The notes: generated by a model not told the origin, from the letters alone. 64,000 bases of DNA from Atlantibacter sp032062175 (GCF_032062175.1 NZ_DAMBQK010000026.1:1-64000); one strand, 5' to 3'. Counted from the first letter of the stretch, positions 34,836 to 42,658 are shown. Program-made: numbers and translations.

Positions 34836-35501
34836 CTATTCAGTAATATCCCAACCGCGCGCGCGCCACAGTTCAGGCAGCTGCGACAGCGCGGTAAACG
34901 ACGTCACTTTCGGGTGGTCGATCGGCTTGTTATGCGGATCTGCGCAGAAGTAGTACACCTCCATGCCCGCCGCCACACCGGCCATCGCGCCCGCTGACGA
35001 GTCATCTACCAGCACGCAGTTTTTCACATCGACCTGCATCGCATCGGCCGCGTGGTGCATAATCGCCGGGTCCGGCTTCCAGCGTTGAATGTCATACCCG
35101 CTGTACAGCAGATCCGGGAAGTGGTCGAGCATGCCGGTTTTACCCAGTGAGTGCTGCATTTTGGTGACCGGGCCGTTAGAGACGATACACATCGGCACTT
35201 TCATCTTTTTCAGCAATTCCGCTGCGCCTTCAATTTCTACCAGTTCGCTCTCAAACAGTCTGGCAACTTCGGCGCGATACACGGCTTCCAGATCGGCTTT
35301 GTTCAGATTCACGCCGTGCTGATTGCTGATGGTATCGATGATCTCGTAGAGCTTTATCCCCTTGAAGGTCTTATGTACCTCCTCCAGATCGAGCTGGATG
35401 CCATATTGCGCAAACATATGCACGTAAGCTTTAGAGCAGATCACTTCACTGTCGACCAACGTGCCATCACAGTCAAAAAATACCGCATCAATCCGGGACA
35501 T
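34836..35501 (-). CDS. yieH: YieH, HAD-family phosphatase (6-phosphogluconate phosphatase)
   Basis: 221 residues as in E. coli. Haloacid-dehalogenase fold with nucleophile motif FFDCDGTLVDSE (Asp10 and Asp12), motif II VSNGP and a motif III/IV region KPDPAIM...LVDDSSAG. E. coli YieH dephosphorylates 6-phosphogluconate and related sugar phosphates in vitro. The frame is open 16 codons further upstream; the ATG at 35501 matches the family start. Confidence 0.93.
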   Translation of the reverse strand: MSRIDAVFFDCDGTLVDSEVICSKAYVHMFAQYGIQLDLEEVHKTFKGIKLYEIIDTISNQHGVNLNKADLEAVYRAEVARLFESELVEIEGAAELLKKMKVPMCIVSNGPVTKMQHSLGKTGMLDHFPDLLYSGYDIQRWKPDPAIMHHAADAMQVDVKNCVLVDDSSAGAMAGVAAGMEVYYFCADPHNKPIDHPKVTSFTALSQLPELWRARGWDITE

Positions 35502-35560
35502 GCCGTTTCCTTTGTTAAGAATGAAACAGCATTTTACCTGATTGCGCAAATTTTTGCGCC

Positions 35561-35576
35561 GCGCAAACGATCCCGT
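35561..35576. promoter_or_regulatory. Possible PurR-like site upstream of adeP
   Basis: GCGCAAACGATCCCGT matches the PurR consensus ACGCAAACGTTTGCGT at 12 of 16 positions, 105 bases before the adenine permease start. Weak evidence only; adenine transport makes purine control plausible. Confidence 0.3.
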
Positions 35577-35680
35577 CTAAGCAAAATCAATGAAAAAAAG
35601 TCTGTGATAGCCGTCAAACTGACGCTTTTTTGGTATAGGATAACCGGCGAATTTTCCCTCCTCATGTTCGGAAACTGATA

Positions 35681-37018
35681 ATGAGCCAACAAAACGCTAC
35701 TCCGGCTTCGCAACCGGGGGTGCTTGAGCGCGTGTTTAAACTGCGTGAACACGGCACAACCGCCCGTACCGAAGTGATTGCCGGTATCACGACTTTCCTG
35801 ACGATGGTGTATATCGTTTTTGTTAACCCGCAGATTCTGGGCGCGGCTGGCATGGATACCAGCGCCGTCTTTGTTACCACCTGTCTGATTGCCGCCTTCG
35901 GCAGTATTTTGATGGGCTTATTTGCCAACCTGCCGGTGGCGCTGGCACCGGCGATGGGTCTTAATGCCTTTTTCGCATTTGTGGTGGTTGGCGCGATGGG
36001 GCTTTCCTGGCAAATCGGCATGGGCGCGATTTTCTGGGGCGCGGTCGGCCTGCTGATCCTGACTATTTTCCGTGTGCGTTACTGGATGATTGCCAATATT
36101 CCGGTCAGCCTGCGTGTGGGCATCACCAGCGGTATCGGTCTGTTTATCGGCATGATGGGCCTGAAAAATGCCGGGATTATTGTGGCGAACCCGGAAACGC
36201 TGGTCACTATCGGCAATCTGACCTCCCATTCCACGCTGCTGGGTGCGCTGGGCTTCTTTATCATCGCTGTTCTGGCGTCGCGTAATATTCACGCTGCGGT
36301 GCTGGTCTCTATTGTTGTTACCACTCTGCTGGGCTGGATGCTGGGCGATGTGCAGTACCACGGGATTGTTTCCGCGCCGCCGAACGTGATGAGTGTGGTG
36401 GGTCAGGTTGATCTGGCAGGCTCGCTGAACATCGGCCTGGCTGGGGTGATTTTCTCGTTTATGCTGGTTAACCTGTTTGACTCCTCCGGTACGCTGATTG
36501 GCGTGACGGATAAAGCAGGCCTGACCGATGAAAAAGGCCGCTTCCCGCGCATGAAACAGGCGCTGTATGTGGACAGTATCTCGTCGGTGACTGGTTCGTT
36601 TATCGGTACGTCGTCAGTGACCGCTTACATTGAATCGTCTTCCGGCGTTTCCGTGGGTGGCCGTACCGGCCTCACCGCAGTGATCGTCGGCTTTCTGTTC
36701 CTGCTGGTGATTTTCCTGTCACCGCTGGCGGGCATGGTACCGGGCTATGCGGCGGCAGGTGCCCTGATTTACGTGGGCGTGCTGATGACTTCAAGCCTGG
36801 CGCGCGTGAAGTGGGATGACCTGACGGAAGCGGTTCCGGCGTTTATCACCGCCGTGATGATGCCGTTTAGCTTTTCTATCACGGAAGGCATCGCGCTGGG
36901 CTTTATCTCCTACTGCGTGATGAAAGTGTTCACCGGTCGTTTACGTGACCTGAGCGCCTGTGTGGTGGTGGTGGCGCTGCTGTTCACCCTGAAAATCGTG
37001 TTTATTGACGCGCATTAA
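35681..37018 (+). CDS. adeP: AdeP, adenine permease
   Basis: Proton-coupled high-affinity adenine importer of the AzgA-like NCS2 group, 445 residues as in E. coli (formerly yieG or purP). About 12-14 hydrophobic segments; conserved blocks include ITTFLTMVYIVFVNP, LAPAMGLNAFFAF, NLFDSSGTLIGVTDKAGL and SVTAYIESSSGV. Monocistronic, followed by a terminator. Confidence 0.94.
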   Translation: MSQQNATPASQPGVLERVFKLREHGTTARTEVIAGITTFLTMVYIVFVNPQILGAAGMDTSAVFVTTCLIAAFGSILMGLFANLPVALAPAMGLNAFFAFVVVGAMGLSWQIGMGAIFWGAVGLLILTIFRVRYWMIANIPVSLRVGITSGIGLFIGMMGLKNAGIIVANPETLVTIGNLTSHSTLLGALGFFIIAVLASRNIHAAVLVSIVVTTLLGWMLGDVQYHGIVSAPPNVMSVVGQVDLAGSLNIGLAGVIFSFMLVNLFDSSGTLIGVTDKAGLTDEKGRFPRMKQALYVDSISSVTGSFIGTSSVTAYIESSSGVSVGGRTGLTAVIVGFLFLLVIFLSPLAGMVPGYAAAGALIYVGVLMTSSLARVKWDDLTEAVPAFITAVMMPFSFSITEGIALGFISYCVMKVFTGRLRDLSACVVVVALLFTLKIVFIDAH

Positions 37019-37026
37019 TCAACAAG

Positions 37027-37049
37027 GGCCAGCATTGCTGGCCCTTTTC
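37027..37049 (+). terminator. adeP terminator
   Basis: GGGCCAGC pairs with GCTGGCCC around a 3-base ATT loop, followed by TTTTC. It lies between the convergent adeP and chrR. Confidence 0.87.
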
Positions 37050-37052
37050 ACT

Positions 37053-37619
37053 TCAGTTACGCACTCGCTGAATATACTCGCCAAACGCCGTTAACTGCCC
37101 GGTCAGATGGTCCAGGGTGCTCTGGTCAATTACTTCACCCGTCTGGGTATCCACCTTGTTCTGAATCACCCCGCCCATAAATTCCGGCTTGTTCATCACC
37201 ATGGCGTCGAGGAATACCAGGATCTGGCGCAGATGATACTGGCAGCGCGCGCCGCCAATGGCACCCATTGAGCTGGTCTGGATCAATACCGGCTTGCCCG
37301 CCAGCGGCTGGTTGGGCAGGCGCGACAGCCAGTCGATGGCGTTCTTTAGGCCGCCCGGCACCGAATAATTATATTCCGGGGTGACAATCACCACGCCATC
37401 GGCGTCGCGGATTTGGGCTGCTATCGCTTCCACACTTTGCGGAAAGCCTTCGCCCTGCTGGATATCGGCGTCGTATAGTGGAATGTCGGCGATAGTCGGC
37501 AGCGCGGTGATGTTCATTCCTGCTGGTGCCAGCTTCGGCAGCGTACGCGCAACCATGGCGTTAAATGAGCCCTTACGCAGGCTCCCCAGTAATGTCACAA
37601 CTTTTAGCGATTCAGACAT
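37053..37619 (-). CDS. chrR: ChrR, NADPH-dependent FMN reductase (quinone/chromate reductase)
   Basis: 188 residues as in E. coli (YieF). Flavodoxin-like fold with the FMN phosphate loop GSLRKGSFN at about 12-20 and the family signature PEYNYSVPGGLKNAIDWLSR near 82-101. Reduces quinones and, in E. coli, chromate; a role against oxidative stress is likely. Its start lies inside the last 8 bases of yieE, so the two are translationally coupled. Confidence 0.94.
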   Translation of the reverse strand: MSESLKVVTLLGSLRKGSFNAMVARTLPKLAPAGMNITALPTIADIPLYDADIQQGEGFPQSVEAIAAQIRDADGVVIVTPEYNYSVPGGLKNAIDWLSRLPNQPLAGKPVLIQTSSMGAIGGARCQYHLRQILVFLDAMVMNKPEFMGGVIQNKVDTQTGEVIDQSTLDHLTGQLTAFGEYIQRVRN

Positions 37620-38394
37620 GATGACTCCCTGACGTTACGGAATGCGAAGTATTGAGTATATGAACTTTTTCTGTCGGCAGACTGGTAAAACGCATCAGGC
37701 GAGAAGCCTCATCGTTGCGGCGGCTGGGGATGTCCGGCAGGATTTTCCAGTTCTGCTGGTGGTATTGCCAGAGCGTCAGTTTCTCGATAGCGGGTGAGAC
37801 GGCGACCGACCAAATCAGGATCTCTTCCGCGTCGCAAATCGATTCCACCTGCGGGCAATTGATCACCCGTAATTTCCCGGCGGCGGGCTGGAGCTGCACC
37901 GTATCTGAGGTTTCATCCTTTTCACCCATCATTTTCAACAGGCTGTGACGTAACGTCACCAACTGGGTTTTGGCTTCGGTGGCATCGTGCTGCCTGGCGA
38001 TCCACGTTGACTCATTGCTGGTAAACGGAAACGCCTGGTCGCCAGTATTGGGAAGCGAAAACCCGCGCGTGGTGCGCTGAAGCGCCATATCCAGGCCGCA
38101 ACGTCCTTCCGTGGTCAGCGCGACGCCTACCATATTTCCGGCGTAAGCGATGGAGAAATCCGCCAGCTCGCGATCCCGGAACTGCGGTTTTCCCGGCGGG
38201 GAAACGTGAATAGAGGGAAGGGTTTTCATGCCAAAAAAGCGGAACATCATCTCGGCGAGCAACGAACGGGAAGCTAAAAAGCGCTGGCGACGATGTTCGG
38301 GTAACTGTTGCGCCTGCTCAAGACTTGCAGCGCACAGTCGTGGAGATAAGGGGGTGTCGGGGCTTAACAGTCCTCGAACAAAATGCGTTGCCAT
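37612..38394 (-). CDS. yieE: YieE, 4'-phosphopantetheinyl transferase-like protein
   Basis: 260 residues (249 in E. coli). Similar to E. coli YieE along most of its length, with FLASRSLLAEMMF, FSIAYAGNMVGVALTTEG and CGLDMALQRTTRGF. The family should move phosphopantetheine from CoA to a carrier-protein serine. Two usual catalytic features look altered: the acidic DxE pair reads DMA where E. coli has DME, and the WxxKEA motif is replaced by LRHSLLK. Activity is therefore uncertain. Overlaps chrR by 8 bases. Confidence 0.85.
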   Translation of the reverse strand: MATHFVRGLLSPDTPLSPRLCAASLEQAQQLPEHRRQRFLASRSLLAEMMFRFFGMKTLPSIHVSPPGKPQFRDRELADFSIAYAGNMVGVALTTEGRCGLDMALQRTTRGFSLPNTGDQAFPFTSNESTWIARQHDATEAKTQLVTLRHSLLKMMGEKDETSDTVQLQPAAGKLRVINCPQVESICDAEEILIWSVAVSPAIEKLTLWQYHQQNWKILPDIPSRRNDEASRLMRFTSLPTEKVHILNTSHSVTSGSHHV

Positions 38395-38557
38395 TTGTCG
38401 CTCCGTGATAATGGTCTGAGTGGGGAAACGATAATCAACGTTATCGCGTATACTTCTTTAGGTTTTAATGCGGTTTAACGTATGTGAAAAGCCCGAAGCA
38501 TTCACTTTTACAAATAATTTAGACAAGGGTGACGATTATCCGCATTTTCAGGGTGTT

Positions 38558-40204
38558 TCACTCATCCAAATTCCTAACAGGACGATCCTCCTCAGGAGCC
38601 TCAGATTGCGAGGAAGATGAGTGGATCAACGATTTTCCCCAGAGCGGTTTTATGGCGTCCCTTGCGCCACTGTAAGGAGCGAGCTGGTTACTGGCCTGTT
38701 GCTGGGCGATGAATGCTTCAATATGCGCAATACCCTCTTTAACGCGATTGTGGTAACGCTGCAAAGAGATATGACTGCTTCCTTTCGGCATTTTTAAGTG
38801 TTTATCTTCTTTAATTTTATTGTAAACCCCGTCTTTGATTTTCATCGCATCCCCGTTGGGGATACCCCGTTTGAGATCAAAGCACTTTAGCCCTGCAAGC
38901 CACGCCTCCACGCTAACTTTCTCCGTACGTTTTCCATTATGCCTCATCAGCAACACTTTATTTTGCATATACCATTTTTCAAATACAGCCAGGCTATCTG
39001 CATCCCGTTCACGGGATGATTCCCGTGGCGGGGTAAACAAGTAATGGTTGGAAGCATAGCCTTTCTTTTCCTCATCGGAGACGGGCGTGGGTAAACCCTG
39101 AGATTTATCGGCTGCCGCTTTGCCATAGATCCGCTCAAGGCAGCCGGCAAGAAATTTCGTGGCGTCCTCAAGGCTATTTTTCTGTATAAGTTCGAGAAGG
39201 TTTTCTCTGAGAATAGCTATCTGGCAATAATCATCATTCCATTGCTGATTAGCCTGGCTCTCGCTCTGGGCGGCGTCGGTGGGCGGCACAACGGTAAGAA
39301 ACTTCCACCGAAAAGGCGTCCACTGTGGGGCTTTGAGGTAATCCATAATATTCCAGAGCCAGTCGCAAACCTGCTTCGCTGCCGCTTTGCGGTAGAGTTC
39401 GAGCAGATGTTCTGCCTCACGGTCATCGGCATCATTTTGCACACCGCGGATAAACTCCTCTCTGTGCTGCTTAAGGACTTTGTAGATCTCCTTAAAAGCG
39501 TAGTTATCGCTGATTGTGGGCAAAGGGTTATATATTTGCAGCCCTTCAAATCGTGAAAGCCAGCCAGGTAAAACGAGGGGCTGGTTGCGGTAGGTATAAA
39601 CTAATTGAAAAACAGCCTCAGCCAGCAGCGCCAGCGGATCGATATCAAACCAGGCATTAAGTTTCGCAATCAGTACGTCAGCACAGGAGTAGGCAATAGA
39701 AAGATCCTGATGGCAATAACCTTGCCTTATCTCCACCGGAATCGGTTCACTGCTGGCCTTTGCCTTAAGCAAAATGTCTATCAGCTCGTTATTAATAAAC
39801 GCGCTTTCAGCCATGAGTGATCGGCTGAAGTGGCCCTGCCAGCTTTCTGGCTGTTTATTAATTTGCCCCCAGGTTTTCATACTGACCTGGTTGTTATCGA
39901 AGCCGTCATAAAGCCGGCGCATAAATGCCAACGCATAAAGTACGTCGTCGGCAGGTTTTTCCTTTTCACCAATACCATGATGATCGCTTTTAAAAATCTC
40001 GGCTATCTGGTCCTTTTTAGCGCAAAGGATAGCGAGCAAACGGTGTTGTTCAGCAAACCAACCATGCCAGTCCGGGTCCTGGCCCAGTTGCCGCGCCTTA
40101 AACATCAGCAGTAAGAGCTGTTCACTTATCGCATCATAAATCTCAGCAAATGGAGGCCGATCGGCGCTAAGTGTACGGGTCAGTTCTGTACTCAGGTTTT
40201 TCAT
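38558..40204 (-). CDS. Unrecognised 548-residue soluble protein of the accessory insert
   Basis: No family recognised. Mostly helical and charged, with no signal peptide and no membrane segment. The middle is rich in Trp and aromatic residues (KQVCDWLWNIMDYLKAPQW). The C-terminal third carries a basic stretch (KIKDGVYNKIKEDKHLKMPK), a helix around LQRYHNRVKEGIAHIEAFI, and a Ser/Glu-rich tail. The ATG at 40204 is preferred because AAGGA lies nine bases upstream; the GTG at 40210 is only three bases from it. The gene is divergent from the two small genes at 40536 and 40875. No counterpart exists at this place in E. coli. Confidence 0.8.
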   Translation of the reverse strand: MKNLSTELTRTLSADRPPFAEIYDAISEQLLLLMFKARQLGQDPDWHGWFAEQHRLLAILCAKKDQIAEIFKSDHHGIGEKEKPADDVLYALAFMRRLYDGFDNNQVSMKTWGQINKQPESWQGHFSRSLMAESAFINNELIDILLKAKASSEPIPVEIRQGYCHQDLSIAYSCADVLIAKLNAWFDIDPLALLAEAVFQLVYTYRNQPLVLPGWLSRFEGLQIYNPLPTISDNYAFKEIYKVLKQHREEFIRGVQNDADDREAEHLLELYRKAAAKQVCDWLWNIMDYLKAPQWTPFRWKFLTVVPPTDAAQSESQANQQWNDDYCQIAILRENLLELIQKNSLEDATKFLAGCLERIYGKAAADKSQGLPTPVSDEEKKGYASNHYLFTPPRESSRERDADSLAVFEKWYMQNKVLLMRHNGKRTEKVSVEAWLAGLKCFDLKRGIPNGDAMKIKDGVYNKIKEDKHLKMPKGSSHISLQRYHNRVKEGIAHIEAFIAQQQASNQLAPYSGARDAIKPLWGKSLIHSSSSQSEAPEEDRPVRNLDE

Positions 40205-40535
40205 CGCCACTAATCCTTTTTTGTGACTTTCATCACAAATTTTTGTCGACGTGTTTTTCTCAAAATTAGCCGTAATTTGCCATGTTAAACCAGATGAGAA
40301 AATGGAATTTCATAGAAAATAAATTTTAAAATCTTAAAGCAAAAATGGTTGAGTTTTTTGTTTATTGAAATTGGATTATTAATCAAAATACCAATATATG
40401 TGATTTATTTTTTTGAATTATCGATTTAAATGTCAAATTGTAACTTATTTTTGTTAATTTGATTTATTTTATATTTTTCATCACTATTCATCTCGCAGGG
40501 CAATGCGGCTCTGAATTTAAAAAGAGGTGAATACC
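40205..40535. promoter_or_regulatory. Very A/T-rich divergent promoter region of the accessory insert
   Basis: A 331-base gap between divergent accessory genes, by eye about four-fifths A/T between 40250 and 40490, with many A and T tracts and TTGTTA, TATATT and similar hexamers. Several -10-like hexamers exist, but no pair with good spacing stands out. Base composition contrasts sharply with the neighbours and suggests horizontal origin and possible H-NS silencing. Confidence 0.6.
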
Positions 40536-40859
40536 ATGTTTGATGATCTCATTGATTTTGTTTGTGAAAACCCGTTTACATCACTTGCTGTTGCGGCTGC
40601 AACGGTAGCGACAGGCGGTCTGGCGCTAGCGGCGGCTCCGGCCATCGGTGCGGCGGCCAGCGCCGCAGGGTTGGGCGTGGCGGGGGGAACGCTGAGCGGT
40701 GCGGCAGCATCGTCTGCGGGTCTGGCCGCTTTAGGTGGCGGTAGTCTGGCGTCAGGTGGGTTAGGTATGGCAGGAGGAAAGGCCGTTGTTGCCACGCTTG
40801 GTGCTGTATCAGGCGGAAGCGCATCAGGCGCTATCGCTAAACTGTCGTCCGGTGAATAA
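40536..40859 (+). CDS. 107-residue Ala/Gly-rich glycine-zipper protein, function unknown
   Basis: After an acidic N-terminus (MFDDLIDFVCENPFTS) nearly the whole protein is Ala, Gly, Ser, Val and Leu. It has repeated small-xxx-small spacing and a core GGGSLASGGLGMAGGKAVVA. Such glycine zippers pack helices inside membranes, and the pattern loosely recalls IFI6/IFI27-type and some pore-forming proteins; this is resemblance only. The ATG at 40536 is chosen because AAGAGGTG lies about 8 bases upstream. A GTG at 40527 is in frame but inside that site. It is followed 15 bases later by the 88-residue gene. Confidence 0.75.
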   Translation: MFDDLIDFVCENPFTSLAVAAATVATGGLALAAAPAIGAAASAAGLGVAGGTLSGAAASSAGLAALGGGSLASGGLGMAGGKAVVATLGAVSGGSASGAIAKLSSGE

Positions 40860-40874
40860 TTAGGGGGAAGAACA

Positions 40875-41141
40875 ATGTCTCTGTTTTCAGCGCCGCTTCG
40901 TGAGTGGAACCATAATAAAATTATACGGTTAACCAGTGCGGGTTTTAGTGATGACACAATTGCCAGCGCCATTAATGACGACCTGAGAGGTCGTCAGCTC
41001 CCGGTAGAGGTTACCCTGACAGGAACGGATATCACCTCTTATAAAACTATCGCCGGGCTGGCCGGAGATTACTCTCTGATTTCTGAGTCTAAAATCAGAG
41101 CGCTCTGCGATGTTCCTGAACCTGGACACTTACCAACATGA
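40875..41141 (+). CDS. 88-residue protein of the accessory insert, function unknown
   Basis: Small soluble protein with no recognised family. Residues 15-33 (KIIRLTSAGFSDDTIASAI) resemble the second half of a helix-turn-helix such as those in resolvases, so DNA binding is possible. The rest has mixed polarity. It has a good ribosome site (AGGGGGAAG) and follows the glycine-zipper gene by 15 bases, so the two form an operon. Its last codons (CAC TTA CCA ACA) fall in a copy of the mnmE 3'-end repeat, so the true C-terminus of an ancestor may have been changed by recombination. Confidence 0.7.
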   Translation: MSLFSAPLREWNHNKIIRLTSAGFSDDTIASAINDDLRGRQLPVEVTLTGTDITSYKTIAGLAGDYSLISESKIRALCDVPEPGHLPT

Positions 41142-41154
41142 CAGAAAGATGGAA

Positions 41155-41182
41155 GAATAATCCTGCAAGTGCAGGATTATTC
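41155..41182. terminator. Perfect inverted repeat between the accessory operon and mnmE
   Basis: GAATAATCCTGCA and TGCAGGATTATTC form a perfect 13-base-pair stem with a 2-base AG spacer. It lies between two convergent genes and is probably a bidirectional terminator, although the T runs on either side are weak (CGTTCCTCT; CTTCCATCTTTC). Confidence 0.65.
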
Positions 41183-41200
41183 GTTCCTCTACAAGCTGTG

Positions 41201-42565
41201 TCACTTACCAATACAAAAACTGGAAAAAATCCGTCCCAGTAAATCATCAGACGTAAATTCCCCGGTGATTTCACTCAGGCTCTGCTGGGCGAGGCGCAGT
41301 TCTTCCGCCAGTAGTTCACCCGCCCAGGCCCCCAGCAGTTGTGCTTTGCCTTGCTCCAGATGCTGGGCAGCGGTTTCCAGCGCCTGCAAATGACGGCGGC
41401 GCGCCAGGAAGCCGCCTTCCATATTGGTGTCAAAGCCCATGCTGCGTTTGAGGTGGTCGCGCAGCACGTCTACGCCATTGCCGGTACGCGCCGACAGACG
41501 AATAAGTGAGTGACCATTCACTTCGCTTAGCCCCTGAGGCTCGCCAGTCATATCCGCTTTGTTACGCACCACGGTAATCGGCAATTTTTCCGGTAAGCGG
41601 GCGATAAAATCAGGCCAAATCGCCGCCGGATCGGTGGCGTCGGTGGTGGTGCCATCCACCATAAACAGCACCCGGTCCGCCTGCTCGATTTCCTGCCAGG
41701 CGCGCTCAATGCCGATGCGTTCTACCTCATCGCTGGCTTCGCGCAGACCGGCGGTATCGATGATATGCAGCGGCATTCCGTCAATATGGATATGCTCGCG
41801 CAGCACGTCGCGGGTCGTCCCGGCGATATCAGTGACAATCGCCGCCTCACGGCCTGCCAGCGCGTTTAACAGGCTGGATTTCCCGGCATTCGGACGACCG
41901 GCGATCACAACTTTCATCCCTTCGCGCAGCAGGCTACCCTGGCGCGCTTCGGCGCGTACCGCGTCCAGATCGGCCATGACGTCGTTGAGTTGTGCTTCAA
42001 TTTTGCCGTCAGAAAGAAAGTCGATTTCTTCATCCGGGAAGTCGATGGCCGCTTCCACGTAGATTCGCAGGTGAGTAAGTGCTTCCACTAACTGATTTAC
42101 GCGGGTGGAAAACGCACCCTGTAGCGAATTAAGCGCCGAACGCGCCGCCTGTTCGGAGCTGGCGTCGATCAGGTCGGCAATCGCTTCCGCCTGGGCTAAA
42201 TCGAGTTTATCGTTCAGGAATGCGCGCTCGGAGAACTCGCCGGGCTTCGCGATACGTACGCCGGGGAGGGTCAGGATGCGCTTTAACAGCAGGTCGAGGA
42301 TCACCGGGCCGCCGTGGCCCTGTAATTCCAGCACGTCTTCGCCGGTAAAGGAGTTGGGGCCAGGAAACCACAGGGCGATACCCTGATCGAGCGCCGTATT
42401 ATCCACATCGCGAAACGGCAGATAGTCGGCATAGCGCGGCTTCGGCAGTTTGCCCAGCACCGCCAGCGCTACGTCGCGCGCTTTCAGGCCGGAGATACGC
42501 AGAATGCCCACACCGCCACGTCCCGGAGGGGTGGCCTGGGCGACGATAGTGTCGTTATGGCTCAT
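41201..42565 (-). CDS. mnmE: MnmE (TrmE/ThdF), tRNA modification GTPase
   Basis: Works with MnmG to modify wobble uridine 34. It has 454 residues as in E. coli. The N-terminal folate-binding domain (about 1-118) is followed by a helical domain containing an inserted G domain: G1 GRPNAGKSS near 223-231, G2 TTRDV, G3 DTAG, G4 NKAD. The C-terminal CIGK carries catalytic Cys451. The ATG at 42565 is used; the frame is open 13 codons further. The 3' end is the attachment site used by SGI1-type genomic islands, and an accessory insert lies next to it here. Confidence 0.98.
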   Translation of the reverse strand: MSHNDTIVAQATPPGRGGVGILRISGLKARDVALAVLGKLPKPRYADYLPFRDVDNTALDQGIALWFPGPNSFTGEDVLELQGHGGPVILDLLLKRILTLPGVRIAKPGEFSERAFLNDKLDLAQAEAIADLIDASSEQAARSALNSLQGAFSTRVNQLVEALTHLRIYVEAAIDFPDEEIDFLSDGKIEAQLNDVMADLDAVRAEARQGSLLREGMKVVIAGRPNAGKSSLLNALAGREAAIVTDIAGTTRDVLREHIHIDGMPLHIIDTAGLREASDEVERIGIERAWQEIEQADRVLFMVDGTTTDATDPAAIWPDFIARLPEKLPITVVRNKADMTGEPQGLSEVNGHSLIRLSARTGNGVDVLRDHLKRSMGFDTNMEGGFLARRRHLQALETAAQHLEQGKAQLLGAWAGELLAEELRLAQQSLSEITGEFTSDDLLGRIFSSFCIGK

Positions 42566-42606
42566 GAAATTTCTCTGTGGTTTCTGTCTGTTAACACTGA
42601 ACAATA

Positions 42607-42631
42607 AAAAAGGCGGTCTATCGACCGCCTT
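42607..42631 (-). terminator. Terminator of the rpmH-rnpA-yidD-yidC operon
   Basis: AAGGCGGTC pairs with GACCGCCTT around a 4-base loop. On the minus strand it is followed by TTTTATTG. It lies between yidC and mnmE, so mnmE needs its own promoter or read-through. Confidence 0.87.
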
Positions 42632-42658
42632 CCATATTAGCTTTTACCGACTATCGGA

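Noticed and set aside
38502..38517. TCACTTTTACAAATAA as a left att copy of the insert
   Set aside because: Only loosely similar to the mnmE 3' end and A/T-rich by nature. The copy at 38558-38569 fits better.
40510..40980. Minus-strand frames of 151 and 82 codons opposite the 107-residue gene
   Set aside because: They are reverse reads of a G/C-rich Ala/Gly-coding stretch (Pro/Ala-rich products) without ribosome sites. The plus-strand gene has a good ribosome site and operon context.
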